DNA of 64,000 nucleotides from Kutzneria kofuensis (GTDB taxonomy: Bacteria; Actinomycetota; Actinomycetes; Mycobacteriales; Pseudonocardiaceae). The notes below the pieces were generated by a model. That model saw only the letters and a list, made by a program, of their open reading frames with translations. It was not told where the DNA came from and did no database searches. Location of the stretch: the NCBI RefSeq assembly GCF_014203355.1, contig NZ_JACHIR010000001.1, forward strand, positions 1,862,038 through 1,926,037, in the 5' to 3' direction. Every line of letters starts with the position of its first letter. The stretch's first letter is position 1. Below are positions 9,086-16,429 of the stretch, in pieces. The position numbers and the translations under genes are program-made.

Positions 9086-9694
9086 CGCCGTCGTCACCCG
9101 GGCGCTGCGGGTCCAGTCCCGCCAACCCTTGATCACCAGCGCCGTGAACACGATGTAGACGCTGGCGCTGAAGTACAGGCCGGTGGCGATCTGCAGCGGC
9201 ACGCCGACGGCGTCCACCAGCAGCCAGACCAGCCAGAACTCGACCAGGCGCAGCCCCTGGGCGCTGTAGGCGACCGCGGTGCCGACGAAGATCGCGGCGT
9301 CCGGCCACGGCGCCCAGGACGCGTTGGTCGCCTGCAGCAGCAGCGCCATGCCGACCGTGCCGACGACCAACACCGCGCCGAGGGCGGCCAGCTCGGGCCA
9401 GGTGGAGCGGCGGACCACCACGCCGTACTGGGCGTCGCGGCGGCGGGTCCAGGCCCACCAGCCGTACACCGAGATGGCGAACACGATGACCTGTCGCAGG
9501 GCGAGTCCGCCCAGGTGAGCCGAGGTGTAGACGGAGAACAGCAGGATCGCGGCGGCGATCTGCACCGGCCACGTCCAGAGCGTTCGACGCTGGGCCAGGA
9601 ACACCACGGCGACCGCGCCGATCTGTCCCAGCAGCTCCGCGAACGAGATGCGTTCGCCCAGCAGCGTCAGTCCGTGCTCCAACAACCAGTTCAC
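9047..9694 (-). CDS. ribM: PnuC-family riboflavin transporter (RibM/PnuX type)
   Basis: A 215-residue integral membrane protein of the PnuC fold with about seven hydrophobic helices. The family signature is the C-terminal VEFWLVWLLVDAVGVPLQI followed by GLYFSASVYIVFTALVIKG. PnuC proteins facilitate uptake of vitamin precursors. The FMN riboswitch directly upstream identifies this one as a riboflavin rather than nicotinamide riboside transporter, as for RibM of corynebacteria and streptomycetes. Start GTG 9694 with AGGGGG about 8 nt upstream. Expression should fall when FMN is abundant. The gene ends inside the 3' end of the convergent deacetylase gene. Confidence 0.88.
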   Translation of the reverse strand: MNWLLEHGLTLLGERISFAELLGQIGAVAVVFLAQRRTLWTWPVQIAAAILLFSVYTSAHLGGLALRQVIVFAISVYGWWAWTRRRDAQYGVVVRRSTWPELAALGAVLVVGTVGMALLLQATNASWAPWPDAAIFVGTAVAYSAQGLRLVEFWLVWLLVDAVGVPLQIATGLYFSASVYIVFTALVIKGWRDWTRSARVTTASLAQAPVGNVGV

Positions 9695-9762
9695 CTGGTC
9701 AGCCCCCTTCCGGCTCGGTCCGGGGCTGTCACGGGCGCACGCCAACGGCGGACGTGTGCGCG

Positions 9763-9885
9763 CCTCCCATCCGGACTGTCACCGTCGGCCCTGGAGTTTC
9801 ACCAGGTCGGCCGTTCGGCATCGCTGCCGAGCGGTTCGCGGGCTGTACCGCCGGTTCGGAGTTTCACCGAGCCCCGGAGCGCACG
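9763..9885 (-). ncRNA. FMN riboswitch (RFN element)
   Basis: On the minus strand the conserved aptamer blocks occur in order: GGTGAAACTCC then GAACCGGCGGT, AGCCCGCGA, TGGTGAAACTCCAGG, GGCCGACGGT and a closing GTCCGGATGGGAG. This is the FMN-sensing aptamer. The 3' end lies about 70 nt before the GTG of the PnuC-like gene, leaving room for a Shine-Dalgarno-sequestering switch helix; no terminator U-tract is evident, so translational control is more likely. Confidence 0.95.
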
Positions 9886-9939
9886 TCTCCTGTTCAGAGA
9901 ACATATGCCCCGGGGCCCGGTATTCCGGAGGGATTTAGG

Positions 9940-10722
9940 TCACTGTTCGGGCTGCGGCGGGTTCGAGGGCCTGGGGAATCCCTCGGCCGGCGTAGGGGTG
10001 TCCGATCCCGGCGGCTGGTTGCGCTCCCACGGCGCGCCCTGCGCCGGCGCGTTGGACGGCCTGCTGGCCGCTTCCGCCTGGGCCCGGGCCAGCCACTGCT
10101 CCCATCGTGACTGCATCGGGCGGATCATGCCGCCGCCCACGCCCACCACCAGGATGCCGCCGACCGTGCCCAACGCGAAGATCAGGATCGGCTCGGTCAC
10201 GGTCGTGGCGATGCCCAGCTGGTTCAGCGCCGCGATCACGCCCAGCCCCAGCAGGAAGGCGTAGCTCACGGTGCCCAACAACTGCCCGTACTGCCGGCCG
10301 GCCAGCGCCGCCGTGATCAGGTTCCGCACCACCCGGGCGATGGCCGACGCGATCAGCACCAGAATGATCGCCACCACCACTCGCGGCAGGTAGGCGATGA
10401 CCTGGTTGAGCAGGTCGCTCACCGGGTTGCCCGCGCCGAACACCGCGAACGCGTAGTTCAGCGCGATCAGCAGCACGAAGTAGAAGACCAGTTGGACGAT
10501 CAGCTTGCCCGCGTCCACCGGTGATGTGGGGCCGCCCAGACCGGACCGCTCCACCAGCCGGCCGAAGCCGACCTTGGCGAGGAGAATCTCGACGGCCTTG
10601 GACAGCGCCTTGGCCACCAGCCATCCGACCAGCAGCACGAGCAGGAAGCCCAACAGCTTGGGCACGAACGTGGTGATCAGCGCCCAAGCGTCGCCCAGCC
10701 CCTGACTGAGTTGATCGCCCAT
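9940..10722 (-). CDS. Conserved TM-helix (CmpX/MscS-like) membrane protein
   Basis: A 260-residue membrane protein with repeated long hydrophobic helices (LLGFLLVLLVGWLVAKAL, LIVQLVFYFVLLIALNYAF, VVVAIILVLIASAIARVV, and one more near residue 200) separated by amphipathic segments. This is the architecture of proteins with the conserved TM helix repeat often annotated as mechanosensitive channel family. The C-terminus is a Pro/Gln/Ala-rich cytoplasmic tail. ATG 10722 is chosen because upstream sequence is low-complexity and not membrane-like; no strong Shine-Dalgarno is visible. A role in osmotic or membrane-stress response is inference from the family. Confidence 0.8.
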   Translation of the reverse strand: MGDQLSQGLGDAWALITTFVPKLLGFLLVLLVGWLVAKALSKAVEILLAKVGFGRLVERSGLGGPTSPVDAGKLIVQLVFYFVLLIALNYAFAVFGAGNPVSDLLNQVIAYLPRVVVAIILVLIASAIARVVRNLITAALAGRQYGQLLGTVSYAFLLGLGVIAALNQLGIATTVTEPILIFALGTVGGILVVGVGGGMIRPMQSRWEQWLARAQAEAASRPSNAPAQGAPWERNQPPGSDTPTPAEGFPRPSNPPQPEQ

Positions 10723-10894
10723 TGCCGAATGGTTTCGCAGCGTCCCGAGTGGAGCAACTCGACACGGTTGGCACGAAAGGGGGAACCGCGTGGCGCGGAC
10801 GCCCAACTTGATCCACAGTGGACATACCGGTGGGGACCGGGGAGAGGGAGGCCGCCCAGCGCGCACCGCGCGGGCGGCCTCCGGCATGTCGGCC

Positions 10895-11000
10895 CCCGGC
10901 GAGTCACGCTCTCAGACACACCGAATGCAGGTTTCCGGCACACCCGATCGGGTGTGCCGGAAACGTGCATTCGCCCTGTCCCAGAGCGTGACTCGCCGGG
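10895..11000 (-). repeat. Stop-adjacent inverted repeat, copy 1
   Basis: Two arms starting CCCGGCGAGTCACGCTCT face each other, each containing GAATGC(A)-like and TTTCCGGCACACCC blocks, closing on a CCCGATCGGG centre. It starts immediately after the TAA of the hydrolase gene on the minus strand. It can fold into a long hairpin and probably acts as a terminator. Other copies occur near 26853, 33411 and 40369. Confidence 0.8.
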
Positions 11001-12509
11001 TTAGAACGGCCCCAGCCCTGACAGGTAGCTTCGGACCGACTGCGCCAGCGTCACGGCCCCGGTGGGCGTCGGGACGGCGTCGGCCGGCACGTCGGGGCGC
11101 GGGGAGCCGGCGCAGACCGAAGAGCTGTCGGGCAGGACGCCGTCGACGAAGTACCGGTTGATCTTCTCGGTCACGCAGGGATTGGACCCGTACTCCCCAT
11201 GCGCCCCCTCGTCGGCGACGGTGATCAGGTTGTCGCGAAGCCGCTGCGCCATGGCGGGCCCACCGGCGTAGGCGGTCTGGGTGTCACCCTCGGCCTGCAC
11301 GACCACTCCGACGGGATAGCCGTTACGGGCCAACGAAACCGGGGCCTCGACCGGAGTGAAGGAGCGGTAGGTGCAGGTGGTCGGCGCGGCCCGCAGCACA
11401 CCGTAGCCGTAGGGAAACGAGTCCCGGAACAACCGCATGTCCTGGTAATACGTCGACAGGTCCGAGGGCCAGTCCGCCTCACACGTCACGGTGTCGAACA
11501 CGCCGGCCTGCATGGCGTCCAGACCCCGCTGAGCCAGGGCCAAGCCCGCACCGACGGCGTCACCGACAGAAGGATCGGAGCCCTTCCGCACGGACACCAG
11601 CACCTGGGCCAAGTCCGACCACAGTGGACGGTAGCGGGCACCCTCACCGACGGTGCCGTCCAGAACACTGCGGTTGAATTTGCCGACGGGCGACTTGGCC
11701 AGATCCCGGGCCAGCTGCTCGACCGAGGCCAGCACGGCATCCCGTCCGACACCGAGGCCGAAGGCGCCGTTGCGGTCGCCGACCCACGACGCCCAGGCGT
11801 CCACATCGGACCGGTACGCCGTGGCCTGCTCCAGGAACTGCTTGCGCCAGATCCACTCGGGATGCACGGAGGAGTCCAGCACGGACAGGTTCAGCCGATC
11901 GGGGAACATCGTGCCGTACACGGCGCCGAGGTAGGTGCCGTACGAGTAGCCGAGGTAGTTGATCTTCTCAACCCCCAGGGCGGCGCGGATCGAGTCCATG
12001 TCACGGGCGGTGTCCCGGGTGTTGATGAACGGACGGATGCCGCCGCCGGCGCGGGAGCAGGCGTCCTCGGACTCACGGGCGTCGGCGGCCCACGACGCGA
12101 ACTTGTCGTCGCCGGGACGCGAATCCAGAGCGGCCAACCCAACCGGAGTCAGGCAGCGCAACGCGGTGGAAGCGCCGACGCCACGGGGGTCGAAGCCGAC
12201 GAGGTCGTAGAACTGGCCGAGCGGCGTGTGATCGGCGATGAAGCGCGGCATGGACAGGCCGCTGCCGCCGGGCCCGCCGGGATTGATCAGCAGCACTCCC
12301 TTGCGGTGCGCGGGATCGGCGGCCTGCCGGCGGCTGACCACGACGGCGATGGCGCCCTGGTCGGGATGCGCGTAGTCGAGGGGAACGGAAAGCGTGGTGC
12401 ATTCGAGCGCGCCGGGGCAGGGTGCCCACACGACCCGCTCCGCCCGTGCCGGTGTCACCAGCGACACGACGGCGAGCAGGCTCAGCGCGACGGGCAGCAG
12501 TCTTCGCAA
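11001..12509 (-). CDS. Secreted alpha/beta hydrolase, TAP-like (proteinase/peptidase family)
   Basis: A 502-residue exported hydrolase of the tripeptidyl-aminopeptidase-like family. The N-terminal 23 residues form a signal peptide (RRLLP, hydrophobic core, TPARA). The nucleophile elbow is GYSYG with Ser189; the oxyanion region is NPGGPGGSG (77-84). The late acid and base lie in AEGDTQTAY and DEGAHGEYG. Such enzymes remove short peptides or hydrolyse esters outside the cell. The start is TTG 12509 with GGAGGAGG 5 nt before it. The gene is divergent from the FasR-type regulator, with about 100 nt between starts. Confidence 0.88.
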   Translation of the reverse strand: MRRLLPVALSLLAVVSLVTPARAERVVWAPCPGALECTTLSVPLDYAHPDQGAIAVVVSRRQAADPAHRKGVLLINPGGPGGSGLSMPRFIADHTPLGQFYDLVGFDPRGVGASTALRCLTPVGLAALDSRPGDDKFASWAADARESEDACSRAGGGIRPFINTRDTARDMDSIRAALGVEKINYLGYSYGTYLGAVYGTMFPDRLNLSVLDSSVHPEWIWRKQFLEQATAYRSDVDAWASWVGDRNGAFGLGVGRDAVLASVEQLARDLAKSPVGKFNRSVLDGTVGEGARYRPLWSDLAQVLVSVRKGSDPSVGDAVGAGLALAQRGLDAMQAGVFDTVTCEADWPSDLSTYYQDMRLFRDSFPYGYGVLRAAPTTCTYRSFTPVEAPVSLARNGYPVGVVVQAEGDTQTAYAGGPAMAQRLRDNLITVADEGAHGEYGSNPCVTEKINRYFVDGVLPDSSSVCAGSPRPDVPADAVPTPTGAVTLAQSVRSYLSGLGPF

Positions 12510-12612
12510 GACGACCTCCTCCAAGGCTTCGACACCGCGAACATAGGGGCGGTTTCGGCCCGCGAGCAGGTTGTTCCTTCGACCGGGTGGGTGGCGTGCG
12601 AAGCTGGGCGAC

Positions 12613-13803
12613 ATGACTGAACTGGCGTGGGACTCGCTGTCCGCGGAGACGCTGCGCCGGCTCGAGCACGCGTCGGGCCGGCTGGCCACCGGCACGATCG
12701 GCGAGATGGAGGACCGGCTGCCGTGGTTCCGGCGGCTGCCCGCCGACCAGCGCGCCAGCGTGCTGATGGTCACCCAGACCGGGGTCGCCGGCTTCGTGTC
12801 CTGGCTCCGTGACAACAAGCAGGCGATCCGGCTCACCGCCGAGGCGTTCCGCTCGGCCCCCAAGGACATGTCACGGTGGGTGAGCCTGCGGCAGACGGTC
12901 GAACTCGTCCGGGTGGCGCTGGAGGTCTTCGAGCGCATGCTGCCGGAGATCGCCGCCGACGAGAAGGAACGGGCTCAGCTCACCGAGGCGGTCCTGCGCT
13001 ACGGCCGGGAGATCGCCTTCGCCGCCGCCACCTCCTACGCGGCGGCCGCCGAGGCGCGCGGCGCCTGGGACGCCCGGTTGGAGGCGTTGATCGTCGACGG
13101 CATCGTCCGTGGCGACGCCGAGGAGTCGCTGCTGTCCCGGGCCTCCGCACTGGGCTGGGAGCAGTCGGCCGAGGCGACGGTGCTGGTCGGCAACCCGATG
13201 TCGACCGAACCCACCCGGGTGGTGTTCGACGTGCGCAGCCGGGCCGCCCGGATCCACCGCCCGGTGCTGCTCAGCGTGCAGGGCTCACGGCTGGTGGTGG
13301 TGCTCGGCGGCTCCGAGGACGAGGCCCGTGGCCACGAGGTGCTGGTCAAGATGGCCGAGGCGTTCGGTCCCGGCCCGGTGGTCGTCGGGCCGACGGTCGA
13401 CAGCATCGCCGAGGCGCACCGCAGCGCCTCCGACGCCCTGTCCGGGCTGCGGGCGGTGGTCGGCTGGCCCACCGCGCCCCGGCCGGTGCGGTCGCTGGAC
13501 CTGCTGCCGGAGCGGGCGCTGGCCGGCGACCCGGAGGCGGAGTGGCAGCTGATCGAACGCATCGCGCGGCCGTTGGAGGAGGCGACCGGCGGGCTGATGG
13601 CGACCGTCGACGCCTTCCTGGAGACCGGCGGCGTGCTGGAGGCGTGCGCGCGGAACCTGTTCGTGCACCCCAACACGGTCCGCTACCGGCTCAAGCGGGT
13701 CATCGAGCTGACCGGCCGCAACGCCAACGACCCCCGCGACGCCCTGGTGCTCCGGGTCGCCCTGACCGTCGGCCGCCTGGCCAAGTCCCGCGGCCTGTGG
13801 TGA
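12613..13803 (+). CDS. fasR: PucR-type transcriptional regulator of fatty acid synthesis (FasR-like)
   Basis: A 396-residue regulator with a GGDEF-like central region and a C-terminal PucR helix-turn-helix (LEACARNLFVHPNTVRYRL, roughly residues 345-363). Genes of this type sit directly before fabD-fabH-acpP-fabF in streptomycetes, where FasR activates that operon by binding the fabD promoter. The identical context here supports the assignment; binding itself is not shown by this sequence. The ATG at 12613 is the natural N-terminus (MTELAWDSLS). No strong Shine-Dalgarno is visible. A long palindrome follows the stop. Confidence 0.88.
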   Translation: MTELAWDSLSAETLRRLEHASGRLATGTIGEMEDRLPWFRRLPADQRASVLMVTQTGVAGFVSWLRDNKQAIRLTAEAFRSAPKDMSRWVSLRQTVELVRVALEVFERMLPEIAADEKERAQLTEAVLRYGREIAFAAATSYAAAAEARGAWDARLEALIVDGIVRGDAEESLLSRASALGWEQSAEATVLVGNPMSTEPTRVVFDVRSRAARIHRPVLLSVQGSRLVVVLGGSEDEARGHEVLVKMAEAFGPGPVVVGPTVDSIAEAHRSASDALSGLRAVVGWPTAPRPVRSLDLLPERALAGDPEAEWQLIERIARPLEEATGGLMATVDAFLETGGVLEACARNLFVHPNTVRYRLKRVIELTGRNANDPRDALVLRVALTVGRLAKSRGLW

Positions 13804-13804
13804 C

Positions 13805-13865
13805 CGACGCCCGGAACGGACCATTCCTCAACTCGGAGTTGAGGAATGGTCCGTTCCGAGCGTCG
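13805..13865 (+). terminator. 61-nt near-perfect palindrome after fasR
   Basis: CGACGC and CGGAACGGACCATTCC, then CTCAACTC, fold back on GAGTTGAG and GGAATGGTCCGTTCCG, then GCGTCG, with a one-base centre and one mismatch. It begins 1 nt after the fasR stop. There is no T-tract, so it may act as a factor-assisted terminator or as a repeat element. A diverged relative follows the gene ending at 23185. Confidence 0.75.
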
Positions 13866-13869
13866 GGGC

Positions 13870-13898
13870 TTGACAGGGCGGGGTGTGGGGAGTAGGCG
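13870..13898 (+). promoter_or_regulatory. fabD operon promoter
   Basis: TTGACA (13870-13875) is separated by 17 nt from TAGGCG (13893-13898), a good sigma-70-type promoter about 210 nt before the fabD start. A FasR site would be expected in or near this segment by analogy with Streptomyces. Confidence 0.6.
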
Positions 13899-14109
13899 GA
13901 ATGGGTCAGCGGCGGGGGGCCGGGCGGAGTAGTGGCAAGATCGGGGCGTGAGCAGCGCCTCAGCGGTGTAGTTCCACGCCTTCGACAACCCAGCCGGCCG
14001 CTCAGTGGACATATTCCGGCAACCTTTGTCGGGTTCCTACAACGCTGACCACTGGACTTCGTCGGTGGCGACATCACAAGACGCCGCCGCGACCGTGTTC
14101 AGTGGGCGG

Positions 14110-15030
14110 GTGATCGCGCTCCTAGCCCCCGGACAGGGGTCCCAGGCCCCCGGCATGCTCGCCCCCTGGCTCGAACTGGACGGCGTGGCGGAGCTGGTCG
14201 CCGGCTGGTCCGAGAGCACCGGCCTGGACCTGGCCCGGCTCGGCACCACGGCGGACGCCGAGGAGATCAAGGACACCGCCATCACGCAGCCGCTGATCGT
14301 CGCGCTGACGCTGGTGGCCTTCCGCGAGCTGCAGCGCCGGACCACGGTGCCCCAGGGCGCGCCGGTCGCCGGCCACTCCATCGGTGAGCTGGCCGCCTCC
14401 GCGATCGCGGGCGTGCTCTCCATGGACGACGCGGTGGCGCTGGCCGCGGTGCGCGGCCGCGCGATGGCCGACGCGTGCGCGCTGGAGCCGACGGGCATGG
14501 CCGCGGTGATGGGCGGCAACGCCGACGAGCTGCTGGCCCGTCTCGACGAGTACGGCCTGGTCCCGGCCAACCGCAACGGCGCCGGGCAGACCGTCGCCGC
14601 GGGGTCGCTGACCGCGCTGCAGAAGCTGGCCGACGAGCGTCCGGCCGGCACCAAGGTCGTGATGCTGAAGGTGGCGGGGGCCTTCCACACGCACTACATG
14701 GACCCGGCCCGGGACACGCTGCGGGAGAGGGCCGCCGGTGTGCAGACCGCCGACCCGAACCGGCCGCTGCTGTCCAATGCGGACGGTTCCGTCGTGACCA
14801 GCGGCGCCGAGATGCTCGGCCGGCTGGTCGCCCAGGTGACCCTGCCGGTGCGCTGGGACCTGTGCATGGACACGCTGGCCCGTGCCGGCGTGACGACCAC
14901 CATCGAACTGGCCCCGGGCGGCGCGCTCACCGGCCTGGTCAAGCGGCAGCTCAAGGACGTCGTGACCACGCCGATCGCGATCAAGACCCCGGCGGACCTG
15001 GACAAGGCAGTGGAGGCGGTGTCCGTATGA
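14110..15030 (+). CDS. fabD: Malonyl-CoA:ACP transacylase
   Basis: Transfers malonyl from CoA to the acyl carrier protein for type II fatty acid synthesis. The protein begins VIALLAPGQGSQAPGML, matching mycobacterial FabD, and has the nucleophile GHSIGE (Ser90) with the conserved Gln of GQGSQ near the start. At 306 residues it is the usual length. GTG 14110 is chosen by this homology; in-frame GTG 14095 and GTG 14005 would add residues with no family match. It ends in ATGA overlapping a 26-codon ORF that bridges to fabH. Confidence 0.93.
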   Translation: MIALLAPGQGSQAPGMLAPWLELDGVAELVAGWSESTGLDLARLGTTADAEEIKDTAITQPLIVALTLVAFRELQRRTTVPQGAPVAGHSIGELAASAIAGVLSMDDAVALAAVRGRAMADACALEPTGMAAVMGGNADELLARLDEYGLVPANRNGAGQTVAAGSLTALQKLADERPAGTKVVMLKVAGAFHTHYMDPARDTLRERAAGVQTADPNRPLLSNADGSVVTSGAEMLGRLVAQVTLPVRWDLCMDTLARAGVTTTIELAPGGALTGLVKRQLKDVVTTPIAIKTPADLDKAVEAVSV

Positions 15031-15107
15031 GCGAGCTTGCGAGCGAGTCGTTCAACGCAGAGCGTCCGCGAACGTGGACACCGAGCGCTAGCGAGGTGCA
15101 GCAGTGA
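15027..15107 (+). CDS. 26-residue ORF bridging fabD and fabH
   Basis: ATG 15027 overlaps the fabD stop (ATGA) and its own TGA at 15105-15107 overlaps the fabH start (GTGA). The small ORF thus fills the gap exactly and could carry ribosomes from fabD to fabH. Its product (MSELASESFNAERPR then about 11 more residues) resembles nothing recognised. The DNA is unusual, with repeated GAGCGAG/GCGAGC words. It may be translated only for coupling, or the segment may be a small inserted repeat that happens to be open. Confidence 0.4.
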   Translation: MSELASESFNAERPRTWTPSASEVQQ

Positions 15108-16090
15108 GCGAACGTCCCAGGTTGATCGGCCGCACCGGCCCGGCCGGCACGCGGCTGCTGGGCTTCGGCAGCGCGCAGGGCAACCGCGTCGTCACCAACG
15201 ACGACATCGCGGCGATGGGCGTGGACACCAACGACGAGTGGATCCGCCAGCGCGTCGGCATCGTCGAGCGCCGGCTGGCCGACCCGGACCAGTCGCTGGT
15301 GGACATGGCCGTGGAGGCCGGCTCCAAGGCGCTGGCCGACTCGGGCGTGTCGCCGAGCGAGATCGACACGGTGCTGGTGGCGACCTGCACCATGCCGGGC
15401 AACATCCCCAACGCGGCGGCGCAGACCGCGGACCGGATCGGCGTCAGCTCGCCGGCCGCGTTCGACCTGAACGCCGCGTGCGCCGGCTTCCCGTACTCGC
15501 TGACGGTGGCCAGCGACATGATCCGCGGCGGCAGCGCGAACAAGGTGCTGGTGATCGGCGCCGAGCGGTTCACCGACTGGGTGGACTGGCAGGACCGGGC
15601 CAACTGCATCATCTTCGCCGACGGCGCGGGCGCCTGCGTGGTCGGACCGGCCGACGAGCCGCTGATCGCGCCGGCCGTGCTGGGCAGCTCCGGCGACCTG
15701 GTCGACATGATCGGCCTGACCGAGAACGGCCACATCTTCCAGGAGGGCCAGTCGGTGTTCCGCTGGGCCACCACGCAGATCGCGCCGATCGCCGAGCGCG
15801 CGGTGGAGGCGGCCGGCATCAAGCTGTCCGACATCGACGTGCTCGTGCCGCACCAGGCCAACCTGCGCATCGTCGAGCACATCGGCAAGAAGCTGCGGGC
15901 CAAGGGCGCGCGCGAGGACCTGGTGGTCGCCGACGACATCCAGCACTCCGGCAACACCTCGTCCGCCTCGATCCCGATGGCCATCGACCACATGCGGGCG
16001 GCCGGCCGGATCTCCAGCGGCGACGTGATGCTGCTGGTCGGCTTCGGCGCCGGCCTGTCCTACTCCGGCCAGGTGGCCATCTGCCCGTGA
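15104..16090 (+). CDS. fabH: Beta-ketoacyl-ACP synthase III
   Basis: Condenses a short acyl-CoA primer (branched or acetyl in actinomycetes) with malonyl-ACP to start fatty acid chains. The 328-residue thiolase-fold protein shows catalytic Cys126 in NAACAGF, the His in VPHQANLRI and the Asn in HSGNTSSAS. The start is GTG 15104, which overlaps the stop of the 26-codon ORF (GTGA). It is the second enzyme of the fabD-fabH-acpP-fabF operon. Confidence 0.95.
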   Translation: MSERPRLIGRTGPAGTRLLGFGSAQGNRVVTNDDIAAMGVDTNDEWIRQRVGIVERRLADPDQSLVDMAVEAGSKALADSGVSPSEIDTVLVATCTMPGNIPNAAAQTADRIGVSSPAAFDLNAACAGFPYSLTVASDMIRGGSANKVLVIGAERFTDWVDWQDRANCIIFADGAGACVVGPADEPLIAPAVLGSSGDLVDMIGLTENGHIFQEGQSVFRWATTQIAPIAERAVEAAGIKLSDIDVLVPHQANLRIVEHIGKKLRAKGAREDLVVADDIQHSGNTSSASIPMAIDHMRAAGRISSGDVMLLVGFGAGLSYSGQVAICP

Positions 16091-16152
16091 GGGCACCAGC
16101 TTCCGGCGGGCGACCCGCGCCGCCGGGGATTCACGACGAAAGGAACGACAAG

Positions 16153-16392
16153 GTGGACAACGAGGAGATCCGCACCGGGCTGGCCGAGATCGTCGAGGAG
16201 GTCGCCGGTGTCGCCGTCGACGACGTCACGGTGGAGAAGTCCTTCGTCGACGACCTGGACATCGACTCGCTGTCCATGGTGGAGATCGCGGTGCAGGCCG
16301 AGGACAAGTTCGGCGTGAAGATCCCGGACGACGAGCTGGCCAACCTGAAGACCGTCGGCGACGCGGTGAACTACATCGCGCGCAACGCCTGA
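16153..16392 (+). CDS. acpP: Acyl carrier protein
   Basis: A 79-residue acidic four-helix carrier. The phosphopantetheine attachment site is Ser39 in DIDSLSM, and the recognition helix SMVEIAVQAEDKFGVKIPDD follows. The GTG 16153 start is preceded by AAAGGA with about 8 nt spacing. It carries growing acyl chains between FabD, FabH and FabF encoded around it. Length and sequence are typical of the primary-metabolism ACP. Confidence 0.95.
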   Translation: MDNEEIRTGLAEIVEEVAGVAVDDVTVEKSFVDDLDIDSLSMVEIAVQAEDKFGVKIPDDELANLKTVGDAVNYIARNA

Positions 16393-16429
16393 GTTGTCGA
16401 AGAACGCGATTCTGTAGAGCGGAGGCGCA

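Noticed and set aside
14005-14109. Longer fabD starting at GTG 14005
   Set aside because: The extra 35 residues do not resemble FabD N-termini; homology begins at VIALLAPGQGSQ.
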